A stretch of DNA of 64,000 nt, taken from Streptomyces caatingaensis. GTDB taxonomy: Bacteria; Actinomycetota; Actinomycetes; Streptomycetales; Streptomycetaceae. Made by a program: the position numbers and the translations under genes. The stretch is from contig NZ_LFXA01000002.1 of assembly GCF_001187435.1 (NCBI RefSeq), positions 310,001-374,000 of the forward strand, read 5' to 3'. Under the pieces are notes generated by a model. The model was not told where the DNA came from. It ran no database searches and was given only the letters and a program-made list of their open reading frames with translations. The stretch's first letter is position 1. Every line of letters begins with the position of its first letter. Shown here in pieces: positions 26,128 through 34,860 of the stretch.

Positions 26128-26673
26128 TCATGTGCGACCAGGCCCGCTGTCAGCCCCTAATCCGATGGCCTTGCGAAGCTGGTCGATGACAGCGCGTACC
26201 GGGCCCCTCATGGCCGGCGGAAGTTCCGCAGCTCCCTCGGCGATCTGCCGCACTTCGTCGTCGTCGAGCAGGTCGACAGCGTCTTCGCCTCCCGCCTCGC
26301 GTCCGGCGGCCCGGTGCTCGACCCGCTGTGCCCTGCCGGCGCGGTGGTCCTCGATCATCCGCAGGTTGCGTTCGACGGACCGCACGGTGGGATGGTCCGA
26401 GGCGTTGAGGAAGTAGTCCGTCGACACACCGAACAGCTTGGCCAGACGCCCGGCATTGGCCAGGCTCGGCACGGACTGCCCCTTGCGGAGCTTCCCGACG
26501 TACTGGTTGGACAGACCCGTCTGCCTCGCGATCTCGGTGTCCGTATAGGGCCGCCCCAACGAGGCGGGATACACCACGTCGATCAGGCGCCTGAACCGCT
26601 GGGCGAACAGTGCCGCGTCCCGCTCCCCAGGCGGGGGCGACGGTGCCGACGCGTGCGGATTTGGAGTGGACAT
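26128..26673 (-). CDS. XRE-family transcriptional regulator
   Basis: A 181-aa protein with a clear XRE helix-turn-helix at about residues 40-90 (YTDTEIARQTGLSNQYVGKLRKG, ending in a LFGVSTDYFL motif) followed by a charged linker and a helical C-terminus. It probably represses the protease/membrane/oxygenase cassette behind it; the 200-bp gap to the protease may hold that promoter. The 316 bp upstream (26674-26990) contains an AT-richer patch around 26724-26750 (GATACACGATAGTTGAA) as the likely promoter and no gene. Confidence 0.85.
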   Translation of the reverse strand: MSTPNPHASAPSPPPGERDAALFAQRFRRLIDVVYPASLGRPYTDTEIARQTGLSNQYVGKLRKGQSVPSLANAGRLAKLFGVSTDYFLNASDHPTVRSVERNLRMIEDHRAGRAQRVEHRAAGREAGGEDAVDLLDDDEVRQIAEGAAELPPAMRGPVRAVIDQLRKAIGLGADSGPGRT

Positions 26674-26989
26674 GGGCGCATCCTAGGCCAGGCGTCGCGC
26701 GGTCGAACACCCCCCAACGTCACGTAGATACACGATAGTTGAACCCTAGCGACGATCCTTCGCATCACTGAGCTGCGTCTTTAGGGGAACGTTCTCCAAT
26801 CGATTGACACGGGTGGGGGAAGTGCAGAAGATCGGGCTCCTGTGGGCGGCACTCACTCGCGGGTGCGGCCTTCACGCCCGTGGGAAGAGGTGTGCCATGC
26901 CCAAGGTCGGCAGCCACCCGATTCCCGGATTCTCGTCCTCCGCAGGGGAGAGGGCGAGGCCGGGACGCCACAGCCGACCCCCCTGACGG

Positions 26990-27600
26990 CGTCGATGGGT
27001 GAAAGCACCGACAGTCCGCTGGCGAGCCCGGCGGTCGAGTTGTAGGGGCGGATTGAGTCGCTGCTATCGGTGAGGGGGCGGCGCTGTCGCACCCATGGCC
27101 GCCCCCACTGCAGGACCGCCAGCTGCAGTGCGGGATTCGGCTCGCGCTGTGCACCGGTACGTAGCGGGATCGCTTGTCCACGGCGTCGGGTCGGGTATGA
27201 CCTGCTGGCGGCAGCGGCGTCCCTGAAGCGAGGCCGGTGTGTCTGGCGACAGCTGCACGAAGTGCTGCCGACTGAGCCTGGGCGTGGGAGTCCAATGCCT
27301 CCAGGCACGCGAAGGTGCAAACCGAAGCTCGCAGGTCCGTTGCGGTTGCCTGGGGCCGAGGTCGAAGCGTCCCGGTCGCTGACGCGCGGCCTTGACATCC
27401 ACCGCGGCCGGATCCGCGAGCGCGGCATCGTGGCATCCATCGGCCTCAGCGGCACCCAACTGGACTGATCCCACAGGGCTGTGGGGCGCACCCGTCTGGT
27501 CCCCCGGATCCTATGGCTCTGCGCCAGCCGACAGCGTCGCACCGATGTGAACGAAGGGATGCCCCTCATGGGCGCGTGTGCAAGCAGATGTTGAAAAACC
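26990..27600 (+). pseudogene. broken IS5-family transposase
   Basis: Translated in shifting frames, the segment shows successive IS5-type transposase landmarks: ESLLSVRGRRCRTHGRP at about 27055, then GVGSGMTCWRQRR at about 27190, VWRQLHEVL at 27241, LDIHRGRIRERGI at about 27389, and RRTDVNEGMPLMGAC ending at a TGA near 27594. These follow the family order (N-terminal, GSGMTCWRRL, VWQRLHEVL, DRGYDHDKYRR, final RR.DIHEAFL). At least three frameshifts or stops interrupt it and the central DDE region is poorly preserved, so it is inactive. Confidence 0.65.
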
Positions 27601-27730
27601 GTGTCGCCACGGAGTGAGGAGCTTTGGTAGCCGGCAGTGATACCTCGGCCGCCGACGTCACGGTTTCATGTTCAAGCCCTGCCACACCGCTCGAGCCCGG
27701 AGATTCATGATCTATCTCGGGGTCGGGCCC
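27561..27730. repeat. imperfect direct repeat, copy B
   Basis: Second copy of the repeat at 23190-23367, starting inside the 3' end of the IS5 relic and extending about 130 bp past its stop codon to just before the zinc-ribbon XRE gene. Its promoter-proximal place means it may now supply regulatory sequence to that gene. Confidence 0.6.
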
Positions 27731-27769
27731 CGCCGGCTCTCCAGTCGGCTTCGGTTCACCAAGGAGCAG

Positions 27770-28249
27770 ATGTCCGTGTTGACGCTACGTACCGCTGAAG
27801 GGCTTGCGGTTCCAGGGGAAGTGCGCCGTTGTGAAGGGTGTGGATGTCGACTGAGCAGGTACAACAGCGGTCGTCGCTGCAGTGCGTGCAGCCGTCGAGA
27901 AGGGGGCGAAAGCGCAAGGATGCTCTCGGTGCCTCAGCGCGTATGGGAGGCCGAAGAGGTGCAACAGGCCCTTACCGAGCGAGACTTCGGGGCCTTATGC
28001 CTCTTGATTCGACGGCTTGGGTCGCTCCGGCAGGAGGACATGGCCAGGCTGACCGGCCTCAGTCAGCCCTTCTTATCGATGCTTGAAGCGGGTGTGCGGA
28101 AGCTTACGAACATCGACAAGATCGTCAGACTGCTCGATGGTCTTGAGGCGCCGATGGAGCTTACAGGTCCGATGTTGCGCGCCTCAGAAGAATCCACGTC
28201 GCCTTGTGGCGGTTCTGACAGATCTTCGTCGGGGTCGGGAACGCGATAG
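27770..28249 (+). CDS. short zinc-ribbon / XRE regulator (paralogue 2), TTA codon
   Basis: A 159-aa protein; the ATG at 27770 has AAGGAG 3 nt upstream at 27761-27766. It carries two CxxC knuckles (CEGCGC and CSAC) flanking RLSRYN, then the same helix-turn-helix as the 913 regulator (LRQEDMARLTGLSQPFLSMLEAG, TNIDKIVRLLDGL). A TTA codon at residue 102 sits at the same Leu of the recognition region as in the 913 gene. It lacks the long TPR-like C-terminus, so it may compete for the same operators. It faces paralogue 3, with 40 bp between the stops. Confidence 0.8.
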   Translation: MSVLTLRTAEGLAVPGEVRRCEGCGCRLSRYNSGRRCSACSRREGGESARMLSVPQRVWEAEEVQQALTERDFGALCLLIRRLGSLRQEDMARLTGLSQPFLSMLEAGVRKLTNIDKIVRLLDGLEAPMELTGPMLRASEESTSPCGGSDRSSSGSGTR

Positions 28250-28289
28250 TCCTCTGCTCTTCGCGCCGTCACAGTCGGAGATCGCTAGC

Positions 28290-28835
28290 TCAACAGGGTT
28301 CCGCGCCATGATCGGGAGTGTAGAACTCTGGTGACAGCCTCGTCGCGTGCACCGTTGCCATGGGTCGCGACCTCGTCGGCCTGTTGCGTGCGCTTTGATG
28401 CGCGGCCTCGTCCGCTGCCGGCGAGCGAAGCATGGGGCCGGTAAGCTCCATCGGCGCCTGCAGTCCGTCAAGTAGCTGGACGATTTTGTCGATGTTCGTG
28501 AGTCGGCGCACGCCTGCCTCGAGCATCGATAGGAACGCCTGGCTCAGCCCGGTCAGTGCGGCCACGTCTTCCTGTCGGAGTTCGCCATGCTTGCGAATGA
28601 GCAGGCAGAGACGCCCGAAGTTCCGGTCTATGAGGGAGCGTTGCACGTCCGGTAACTGCCAGACGTGCGGGGGAACGAAAGGTCGGGCAAGCTCCGCTTC
28701 GTACAGGTGACGGAGGCATCGGTTGCAGTAGTTCTCCCGGTTGTACCTGCTCAAGCGGCCCTCGCATCGACCGCAGAGTCGCACTCCTTCTTCCACCGGA
28801 AACGCCTTGGTGGCTGGTAGCGTCCGCACGGTCAT
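28290..28835 (-). CDS. short zinc-ribbon / XRE regulator (paralogue 3)
   Basis: A 181-aa protein with CGRC and CNRC knuckles around RLSRYN and a helix-turn-helix (LRQEDVAALTGLSQAFLSMLEAG) nearly identical to the 913 regulator across the recognition helix. The Leu that is TTA in the other two genes is CTA here, so it escapes the bldA dependence. The C-terminal tail after residue 140 is low-complexity. It is convergent to paralogue 2. Confidence 0.8.
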   Translation of the reverse strand: MTVRTLPATKAFPVEEGVRLCGRCEGRLSRYNRENYCNRCLRHLYEAELARPFVPPHVWQLPDVQRSLIDRNFGRLCLLIRKHGELRQEDVAALTGLSQAFLSMLEAGVRRLTNIDKIVQLLDGLQAPMELTGPMLRSPAADEAAHQSARNRPTRSRPMATVHATRLSPEFYTPDHGAEPC

Positions 28836-29410
28836 CCACTCCTTCGTGAAGCGATCAAGGGAAGAGCCAGCAGGTGCCCTGGCTCGGCAGTGCTGGGGTC
28901 ATGGCATCGGGATGCAGGCCGTGCCGGTAGTACTTAGGTTGCCGAAGCTGTTCAATACCTGCAGCAAAGCTGATCACCTTTGCGTTGGTGGGCTCGGCAG
29001 CGGGAACGGGCATAGCGGCGCTGCCGCCGGTGGTCCTGACCGATGTGCTTCGGCGTGGTCACCGGTCTCCGCGTGCAGCCGGTGGGCGAGCCGCGCAGCG
29101 GCGTTCCTGGTCCGGCAACGCCTGGCTCGATGACGCGGTGGCTGTTACCGAACGTCGTGGTCGTGCGCGACATGCCGAACTCCGATTTCGCGGGGTGCGA
29201 GTTGAGGTGCGCGGGCGTCAGCAGATGCGGCGCCACTGAGTGATCAGTGGTGCCGTGCCATGGTGGACGTCAGGGAGGGCCGTTTCGAGGACTTTAAGAG
29301 GACGTCAAGAGGACTTATGTAGGTCCTTATCGCTCCTGTAGGGACTATTTGTTGCCTGATCAGGGACTTACAGTGGAACTCTCAGGCAAGCGCCAAGCCC
29401 GGAGGTACCC
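28836..29410. other. intergenic region, no supported gene
   Basis: About 575 bp between two regulators. Overlapping short frames exist on both strands, but none has a ribosome site or family pattern. The right part, 29290-29380, carries several AGGACTT/AGGTCCTT-type elements (for example AGGACTTATGTAGGTCCTTA, an inverted repeat) directly before the TPR regulator, a likely operator region. Confidence 0.4.
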
Positions 29411-30685
29411 ATGTCCCGCCCTGCAGGTAACACCCGACTCAAAGCAGCTCGTGTCGCTGCCGGGTACAACTCGCAACAGGCTCTCGCCGACGTCATCACC
29501 AGGACCGCATCGCGCCTTGGGATACGTGGCCTCACTGTCGGCGTCCGGCAGGTACGGCGTTGGGAGTCGCGTACACCGCCCTGGCCGCACCCCGACATCC
29601 GACGGGTTCTGACTCAGCTCCTGGGCCAGAGCATGGAAGAACTCGGCTTCACCCCGCCGTGGGGAGCCGAAAGCACCTCGGTGGCGCCTGCTGGCCAGAC
29701 GGCCACCGCTAAGACGAGAGTCGGCACCAGGCTCGCCACCGTCCCCTCACAGGTCCCGCTCGTGTCGCAACCTGCCAGCATTGGCAGGGACTTTGAGGCG
29801 GTAACGCGCTCTCACCGCCGCATGTACTGGTCGGTCGCACCGGCGACGCTTCACCCAGCGATACTGGAACACACGAGGCTTGGCTGCTCACTTCTGCCCG
29901 AAATAGCGGATCCTGGGCGCCGTATACTTGCCGCCGCGCTCGCCGAGTCCTACCTCCTGGCAGGACGCATCGAGTTCTTTGATCTCCAACAGCCGGAACG
30001 GGCGAGCGAAACGCTCCTTCGTGCCCTGCAAGCCGCGGGGGAGGCGGACGACTCACTGCTTGGCTCAGCCATTCTCGCGCACACGGCCTTCATCCCGGGC
30101 TGGGCGGGAAACCGCAACGGAGCCGTCGAGCGGATGGCGGCCGCACGGACCTACGCCCGACGCGGAACCGCTTCCGCTGAGTTCTGGGCATGGCTGGACG
30201 CGGTCGAGGCAGAATGCGAAACCCGATGCGGGGACACCCGCGCGGCCCTCAACCTGATCATCCACGCCGAGGACACCCTCGCCGCCGGCTCGGAGCACAC
30301 GACGCCCGAATGGATGGATTGGTTCATCGCGGTGCGCCTGGCCGCCTTCAAGGGCAACACACAGCTCAAGGCTGGACACATCCCCCAAGCCCGGACCACG
30401 CTGCTTCACGTCCTGGACGGACTACCCCCGGAGTCAGACAAGCAGCGGTCGGTCGTCCTCGGCGACCTCGCCGCAGTCGAAGCTGCCGACGGAAATCCGC
30501 AGCAGGCATGCCACTACGCGCTGCGAGCTCTCGACCAGCTGGCGATCACCCCGTACGCGACCGGCATGGACCGCGTACGGGATGTGCGCCGCTCGCTCGC
30601 ACCCTGGCAGAACGAGCAGTGCGTTCGTGACCTCGACGACCGCCTCTATGACTGGGGAACGACGGTCAACGCACTCCAGCGTTGA
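29411..30685 (+). CDS. HTH / TPR-like regulatory protein
   Basis: A 424-aa protein with GGAGGT before its ATG. The N-terminal ~75 residues form an unusual XRE-like helix-turn-helix (RLKAARVAAGYNSQQALADVI, then RQVRRWESRTPPWPHP), followed by a linker and then about 280 residues of paired helices in TPR style (LAAALAESYLLAGRIEFFDL). Such Streptomyces proteins act as peptide- or ligand-sensing regulators. It is convergent with, and overlaps by 20 bp, the HAD gene. Confidence 0.8.
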   Translation: MSRPAGNTRLKAARVAAGYNSQQALADVITRTASRLGIRGLTVGVRQVRRWESRTPPWPHPDIRRVLTQLLGQSMEELGFTPPWGAESTSVAPAGQTATAKTRVGTRLATVPSQVPLVSQPASIGRDFEAVTRSHRRMYWSVAPATLHPAILEHTRLGCSLLPEIADPGRRILAAALAESYLLAGRIEFFDLQQPERASETLLRALQAAGEADDSLLGSAILAHTAFIPGWAGNRNGAVERMAAARTYARRGTASAEFWAWLDAVEAECETRCGDTRAALNLIIHAEDTLAAGSEHTTPEWMDWFIAVRLAAFKGNTQLKAGHIPQARTTLLHVLDGLPPESDKQRSVVLGDLAAVEAADGNPQQACHYALRALDQLAITPYATGMDRVRDVRRSLAPWQNEQCVRDLDDRLYDWGTTVNALQR

Positions 30686-31325
30686 ACTTGGCAACCTTTT
30701 CAGGCAGTTCGGACAGAGAGTCGATCCGCATGGTGGTGATGCGGTCGGCGTCCGGGTCGTGCTGCTGGATCGTGCCCCACGGTCCGCGTCGGATCAAAGC
30801 CGTGCGGAGGCCGGCCGCAACCGCGGGCCGGATGTCGTTGTCCAAGCGGTCGCCGACGTACAAGATCTCCTCGGGCTCCGCGGGCGTCGCTTCAATGACG
30901 TGCTCGAAGAACTTCACGTCCGGCTTGGAGGCCCCCCAGTCATCGCTGGTGGCGATCAGGTCCGCGGGCAGATCCAGGCCCCGCAGCAGCCCCCCGGCCC
31001 TGACCGTCTGGTTACCCGCGATACCCACCCAGAGTCCGGCCTCGCGAAGAGCCGAGAGGGCCGGCCGCACATCGGGGTAGAGGTCCCCCTCACCGAACCA
31101 CTCGGGCTTCCCCGCGGCGGCCCGCTTCTCCCGCTCCTCAGTCAGATCGAAGCCCGGCCGGAACACCTGGAAGGTCTCGCGATAGTCCCGCCCCTGTGCG
31201 ATCACGGCACCGAACATGGCAGCGAATGTATGGCGAGGCACCTCGAGCCAGTCCGCCCAGGTCCCGTACTCCCGGGTCTCGTCAACGAGGCACTCACCGA
31301 CGTCGAACACAACAGCGCGAATCAT
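30666..31325 (-). CDS. HAD-family hydrolase
   Basis: A 219-aa HAD protein. Motif I reads VVFDVGECLVDETREYGTW, where the second motif Asp (DxD) is Gly, so the acid/base residue is missing and activity may be altered. Motif II is GIAGNQTV, the Lys motif WGASKPDVKFF, and motif IV LYVGDRLDNDIRPA. The Gly at D+2 is common in a HAD subgroup with altered chemistry. The 325 bp between this gene and drmD hold no gene that I can support. Confidence 0.83.
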   Translation of the reverse strand: MIRAVVFDVGECLVDETREYGTWADWLEVPRHTFAAMFGAVIAQGRDYRETFQVFRPGFDLTEEREKRAAAGKPEWFGEGDLYPDVRPALSALREAGLWVGIAGNQTVRAGGLLRGLDLPADLIATSDDWGASKPDVKFFEHVIEATPAEPEEILYVGDRLDNDIRPAVAAGLRTALIRRGPWGTIQQHDPDADRITTMRIDSLSELPEKVAKFNAGVR

Positions 31326-31650
31326 GCACCGCAGCGTAGAGCACCGCTTGAGCTTGCGATTTTGTGTTCACTGAGGCCAGTGAGTGGGCAGAGGCGGTGT
31401 TATCTGCGTCACTCAGGCCGGCAGCGGTCGCCGATAGGGCAGGGCCCTCGAGAGGATCAAGCATGCTGCCTTCGACCTGGTCGACCGCTTCGGGAAGCGG
31501 ATTGGCTTGATCGTGGAGACTTCGAGCGGGTTGTGCCCGCTATCGGGGATACTGGTGCGTCGGCCATCCCTGTGACCTCGTGGTTGCGCAGTGTACCGGT
31601 GGGATGGCCCTGGGGCTGGGTGTGACGCGTTGATGAAGGAGTCTCGTCAG

Positions 31651-34600
31651 GTGGCGACCGCTACGGAGTATCCGCAGGGGGTGGGGAGCGGCGCCAGGCG
31701 GACGGTAGCGCTGCCGCCGGTTCCGGATCCTGGGCAGGTGGTGAAGGTCCGGGGCTCCACCTGGGCTGTGTCGGATGTCCGTCGGCAGGGTCTGCCGCGG
31801 AGCCCTGCCGACGAGGGGAAGCCGGGCCTGGCACACGTGGTGAGCCTGCAGTCGCTGGACGAGGACCGGCTCGGCCAGGAGCTGACGGTGGTCTGGGAGC
31901 TGGAGGTCGGGCACACCGTTGCCCCGGACCAGGGGCTGCCGGAGACCGTGCGGCCGGAGGCGTTCGACGATCCGAACACGCTGGCCGCGTTCGTGGACGC
32001 GGTGCGGTGGGGTGCGGTGACGTCGGCGGACGCGAACTCGTACCAGGCCCCTTTCCGGAGTGGTGCGAACGTCGAGGCGTATCAGCTGGAGCCGTTGCGC
32101 CGGGCGCTGCAGTCCTCCCGCACGAACTTGCTGCTCGCCGACGACGTCGGTCTGGGCAAGACCATCGAGGCCGGCCTGGTCATACAGGAGCTGCTGCTGC
32201 GTCACCGGGCGCGGACCGCTGTGATCGTCTGCCCGCCGAGCCTGTCGCTGAAGTGGCAGGACGAGATGCGGGAGAAATTCGGCCTCGACTTCGTCATCGT
32301 CAACAGCGAGCTGATGGCGAAGGTGCGGCGCAGTCACGGGCTGAGCGCGAACCCGTTCCGGCTGTTCCCGCGGGTGATCGTAAGTATGGCCTGGCTGCCG
32401 TCGCTGCGGGCGCAGCGTCTGCTGCGTGATGTCCTGGCCGATGTGCGTCACGCCTCCACCGCTCGGCGTTTCGCCTTCGACGTACTGGTGGTCGACGAGG
32501 CGCACCATGTGGCTCCAGCCAGCCCGACGACGGCTCCAGGACAGCGTGGGTACGCGGTGGACAGCAACCGTACGACGGCCACGAAGAGGTTGGCGGAGGC
32601 GTGCGAGCACCGGCTGTTCTTGAGCGCGACGCCGCACAACGGCTACTCGGAGTCGTTCACTGCCCTTCTGGAGATGATCGACAGCCGCCGGTTCACCCGT
32701 GGCGCCAGCATCGACAGGAAGGCGCTGGACGAGGTGCGGGTGCGGCGGCTGAAGAGCGAGCTGCCGGACAAGGGCTTCAAGCCGCGCAAGCTGTTGACGA
32801 TTCCCTTTAAGCCCTCCGCGGACGAACAGGAGCAGTTCGAGCGGCTGGTGGGGCTGCTCGCGGAGAGCGCCCGCGCGAATGGCAAAGGCAAGGGCGGCGA
32901 CATCGTCTCGATGCTCCTGAAGAAGCGTTTTTTGTCCAGCCCGTGGTCGTTTGCCCGGACCCTGGAGCTGTACGACGGGGCGGCGGCCGGCGATCGTCAG
33001 CTGGAGATGGAGGACGAGGCCGAGTACTACACCGAGGTCATGGGCAGCGGACAGTCCGATGAAGAGGAGGGCGAGGCCGAGCACCCCGAGTTCACTGCGC
33101 TGCGGCATTCCAAGGGCTCGGACCCGCTGGTCGCGGCCACCGACAACGAGATCGCCGCACTGGTCGGGTGGGGCCTGGGTTACGAGCACAAGCCGGACTC
33201 CCGGCTGGAGGCGTTGACCTCCTTCCTCAACACGCACTGTCGGACATCGGATGGCCTGCACTGGACGAATGAGCGGGTCGTGGTGTTCACCGAGTACGCG
33301 GCCACGCTCGACTGGATCGCCGGCGTTCTGCGGCAGCGGGGCTATGGGGACGTGCTGGAGACGATCCAGGGCTCGACCCCGGTGGAGGAGCGCGAGAGGA
33401 TCCGCGCCCGGTTCACCGAGAGCCCCGACAAGCACCCGGTGCGGGTACTGCTCGCCACGGACTCCGCGGGGGAGGGCATCGACCTGCAGGTGCACTGTCA
33501 CCGTTTGGTGAACTTCGATATCCCGTTCAACCCCTCCCGCCTGGAGCAGCGTATCGGCCGGATCGACCGGTACGGGCAGACGAAGAACCCCGAGATCTAC
33601 CACTTCATGCCCGAAGCCACCTCCTCGACCTACGGGGCGGACCTGGCGTTCATGGGGATCATCGCCAAGAAGGTCGGCACGGCCACCCAGGACCTGGGCA
33701 AGATCAACCCGATCATCGACGCCGATGTACAAGAGCACTTCAGCCCAGCCGGTACAGCACGCAAACCGCGACCGACCGCGCCGGACGATGGCGACGAGAT
33801 CATGAACGGGGCACTGGCCGGCAGCATCGAGCTGAACCGCCAGCTCACCGAGCTGACCCAGACCTATGACGCGCACAAGGCGGCGATGCACCTCACACCC
33901 GCCAACGCCCGCCGGGCCGTGGACACCGCCCTCGCCCTGGACGCCCAGCCACCGCTGGCCATGCTCGGTGACGATCGGACCGACGCCCAGGTCTTCGAAG
34001 TTCCGAACCTGGGCCGCTCCTGGCAGATGGCCCTGCGTGGCCTGGACACACGCCTGGAGCCGGGCGTCCTGCGGCCGATCACCTTCGACGACAAGGCAGC
34101 GCGAGGACGCACCGACCTCGTACACATCCACCTCGGCCACGCCCTCATGCAGCGCGCCACCCGCACCCTGCGCAGCGCCCTGTTCAGCGTGGACGCACCC
34201 GTCAACCGGGTCACCGCCGTCGTCACTCCCGGCCTTCAGGAGTCCTGCGTCGCCGCCGTCTCCCGGCTCGTCCTGGTCGGCCGCGGCGGTCTGCGGCTGC
34301 ACGAAGAGGTCTTCCTCACCGGCGTCCGGCTGCGTGGCCAGGCTCTCGCCGAGTCCAAGGTCGAGCAGGTCCTGGACGAGACCCTGGACTCCGAGAACCT
34401 GATCCTCGCCGACGAGCAAGTACGCACCACCCTCGCTGCCCTGTGGAACGACGACGGCGGCAGGCTGCGCACCCGGCTGCTGAAGGCAATGGAACGCAAG
34501 AGCGAAAGCCGCCAGGAGAAGGTCACTGAAGCACTCCAACGGCGCCAGGAGACCGACATCACCCGTGCCCGCGAGATCTTCGGCGCGTTCCGGGTCAACC

Positions 34601-34860
34601 TGGGTGAATCCCGCGACCGGCTGGAGCAGGCAATCCGGGACCAGGAGGAGAACTTCCTGTTCACGGACGAGCAGCAAAAGCAGCGCCGCCGGGACCTGCA
34701 GCACATGAACGACCGTCTGGAGAGCCTGGACGACGAGGAGCAGCGCGAGATCGCCTCGATCCGGGAACGTTACAGCGACATCCGGCCCTACGTGTCGGCC
34801 GCCGCCGTCGTGTTCGCCCTGACCCCGGAAGATGCGAAGAACGGAAAGGTTGAGGCATGA
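31651..34860 (+). CDS. drmD: DISARM SNF2-like helicase DrmD
   Basis: A protein of about 1069 aa. The GTG at 31651 is chosen for AAGGAG 9 nt upstream; an ATG at 31633 and a GTG at 31591 are in frame. Superfamily 2 (SNF2-type) motifs are in order: LLADDVGLGKTIEAG (Walker A, about residue 162), VVDEAHHVAP (about 280), FLSATPHNGYSESF, the C-terminal lobe with ATDSAGEGIDLQ, and QRIGRIDRYGQ (about 635). The C-terminal ~300 residues are helical. In class 1 DISARM DrmD is the first gene and a second helicase beside DrmA. It overlaps drmMI by 4 nt (ATGA). Confidence 0.93.
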   Translation: MATATEYPQGVGSGARRTVALPPVPDPGQVVKVRGSTWAVSDVRRQGLPRSPADEGKPGLAHVVSLQSLDEDRLGQELTVVWELEVGHTVAPDQGLPETVRPEAFDDPNTLAAFVDAVRWGAVTSADANSYQAPFRSGANVEAYQLEPLRRALQSSRTNLLLADDVGLGKTIEAGLVIQELLLRHRARTAVIVCPPSLSLKWQDEMREKFGLDFVIVNSELMAKVRRSHGLSANPFRLFPRVIVSMAWLPSLRAQRLLRDVLADVRHASTARRFAFDVLVVDEAHHVAPASPTTAPGQRGYAVDSNRTTATKRLAEACEHRLFLSATPHNGYSESFTALLEMIDSRRFTRGASIDRKALDEVRVRRLKSELPDKGFKPRKLLTIPFKPSADEQEQFERLVGLLAESARANGKGKGGDIVSMLLKKRFLSSPWSFARTLELYDGAAAGDRQLEMEDEAEYYTEVMGSGQSDEEEGEAEHPEFTALRHSKGSDPLVAATDNEIAALVGWGLGYEHKPDSRLEALTSFLNTHCRTSDGLHWTNERVVVFTEYAATLDWIAGVLRQRGYGDVLETIQGSTPVEERERIRARFTESPDKHPVRVLLATDSAGEGIDLQVHCHRLVNFDIPFNPSRLEQRIGRIDRYGQTKNPEIYHFMPEATSSTYGADLAFMGIIAKKVGTATQDLGKINPIIDADVQEHFSPAGTARKPRPTAPDDGDEIMNGALAGSIELNRQLTELTQTYDAHKAAMHLTPANARRAVDTALALDAQPPLAMLGDDRTDAQVFEVPNLGRSWQMALRGLDTRLEPGVLRPITFDDKAARGRTDLVHIHLGHALMQRATRTLRSALFSVDAPVNRVTAVVTPGLQESCVAAVSRLVLVGRGGLRLHEEVFLTGVRLRGQALAESKVEQVLDETLDSENLILADEQVRTTLAALWNDDGGRLRTRLLKAMERKSESRQEKVTEALQRRQETDITRAREIFGAFRVNLGESRDRLEQAIRDQEENFLFTDEQQKQRRRDLQHMNDRLESLDDEEQREIASIRERYSDIRPYVSAAAVVFALTPEDAKNGKVEA

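Noticed and set aside
28952..29239. Overlapping small frames on both strands between the regulators
   Set aside because: No ribosome site, no family pattern, and three frames are open only through G+C bias.
31540..34704. Very long open frame antisense to drmD (1054 codons)
   Set aside because: It is the codon-bias mirror of a real helicase gene; it has no domain pattern, no ribosome site, and drmD carries all SF2 motifs.
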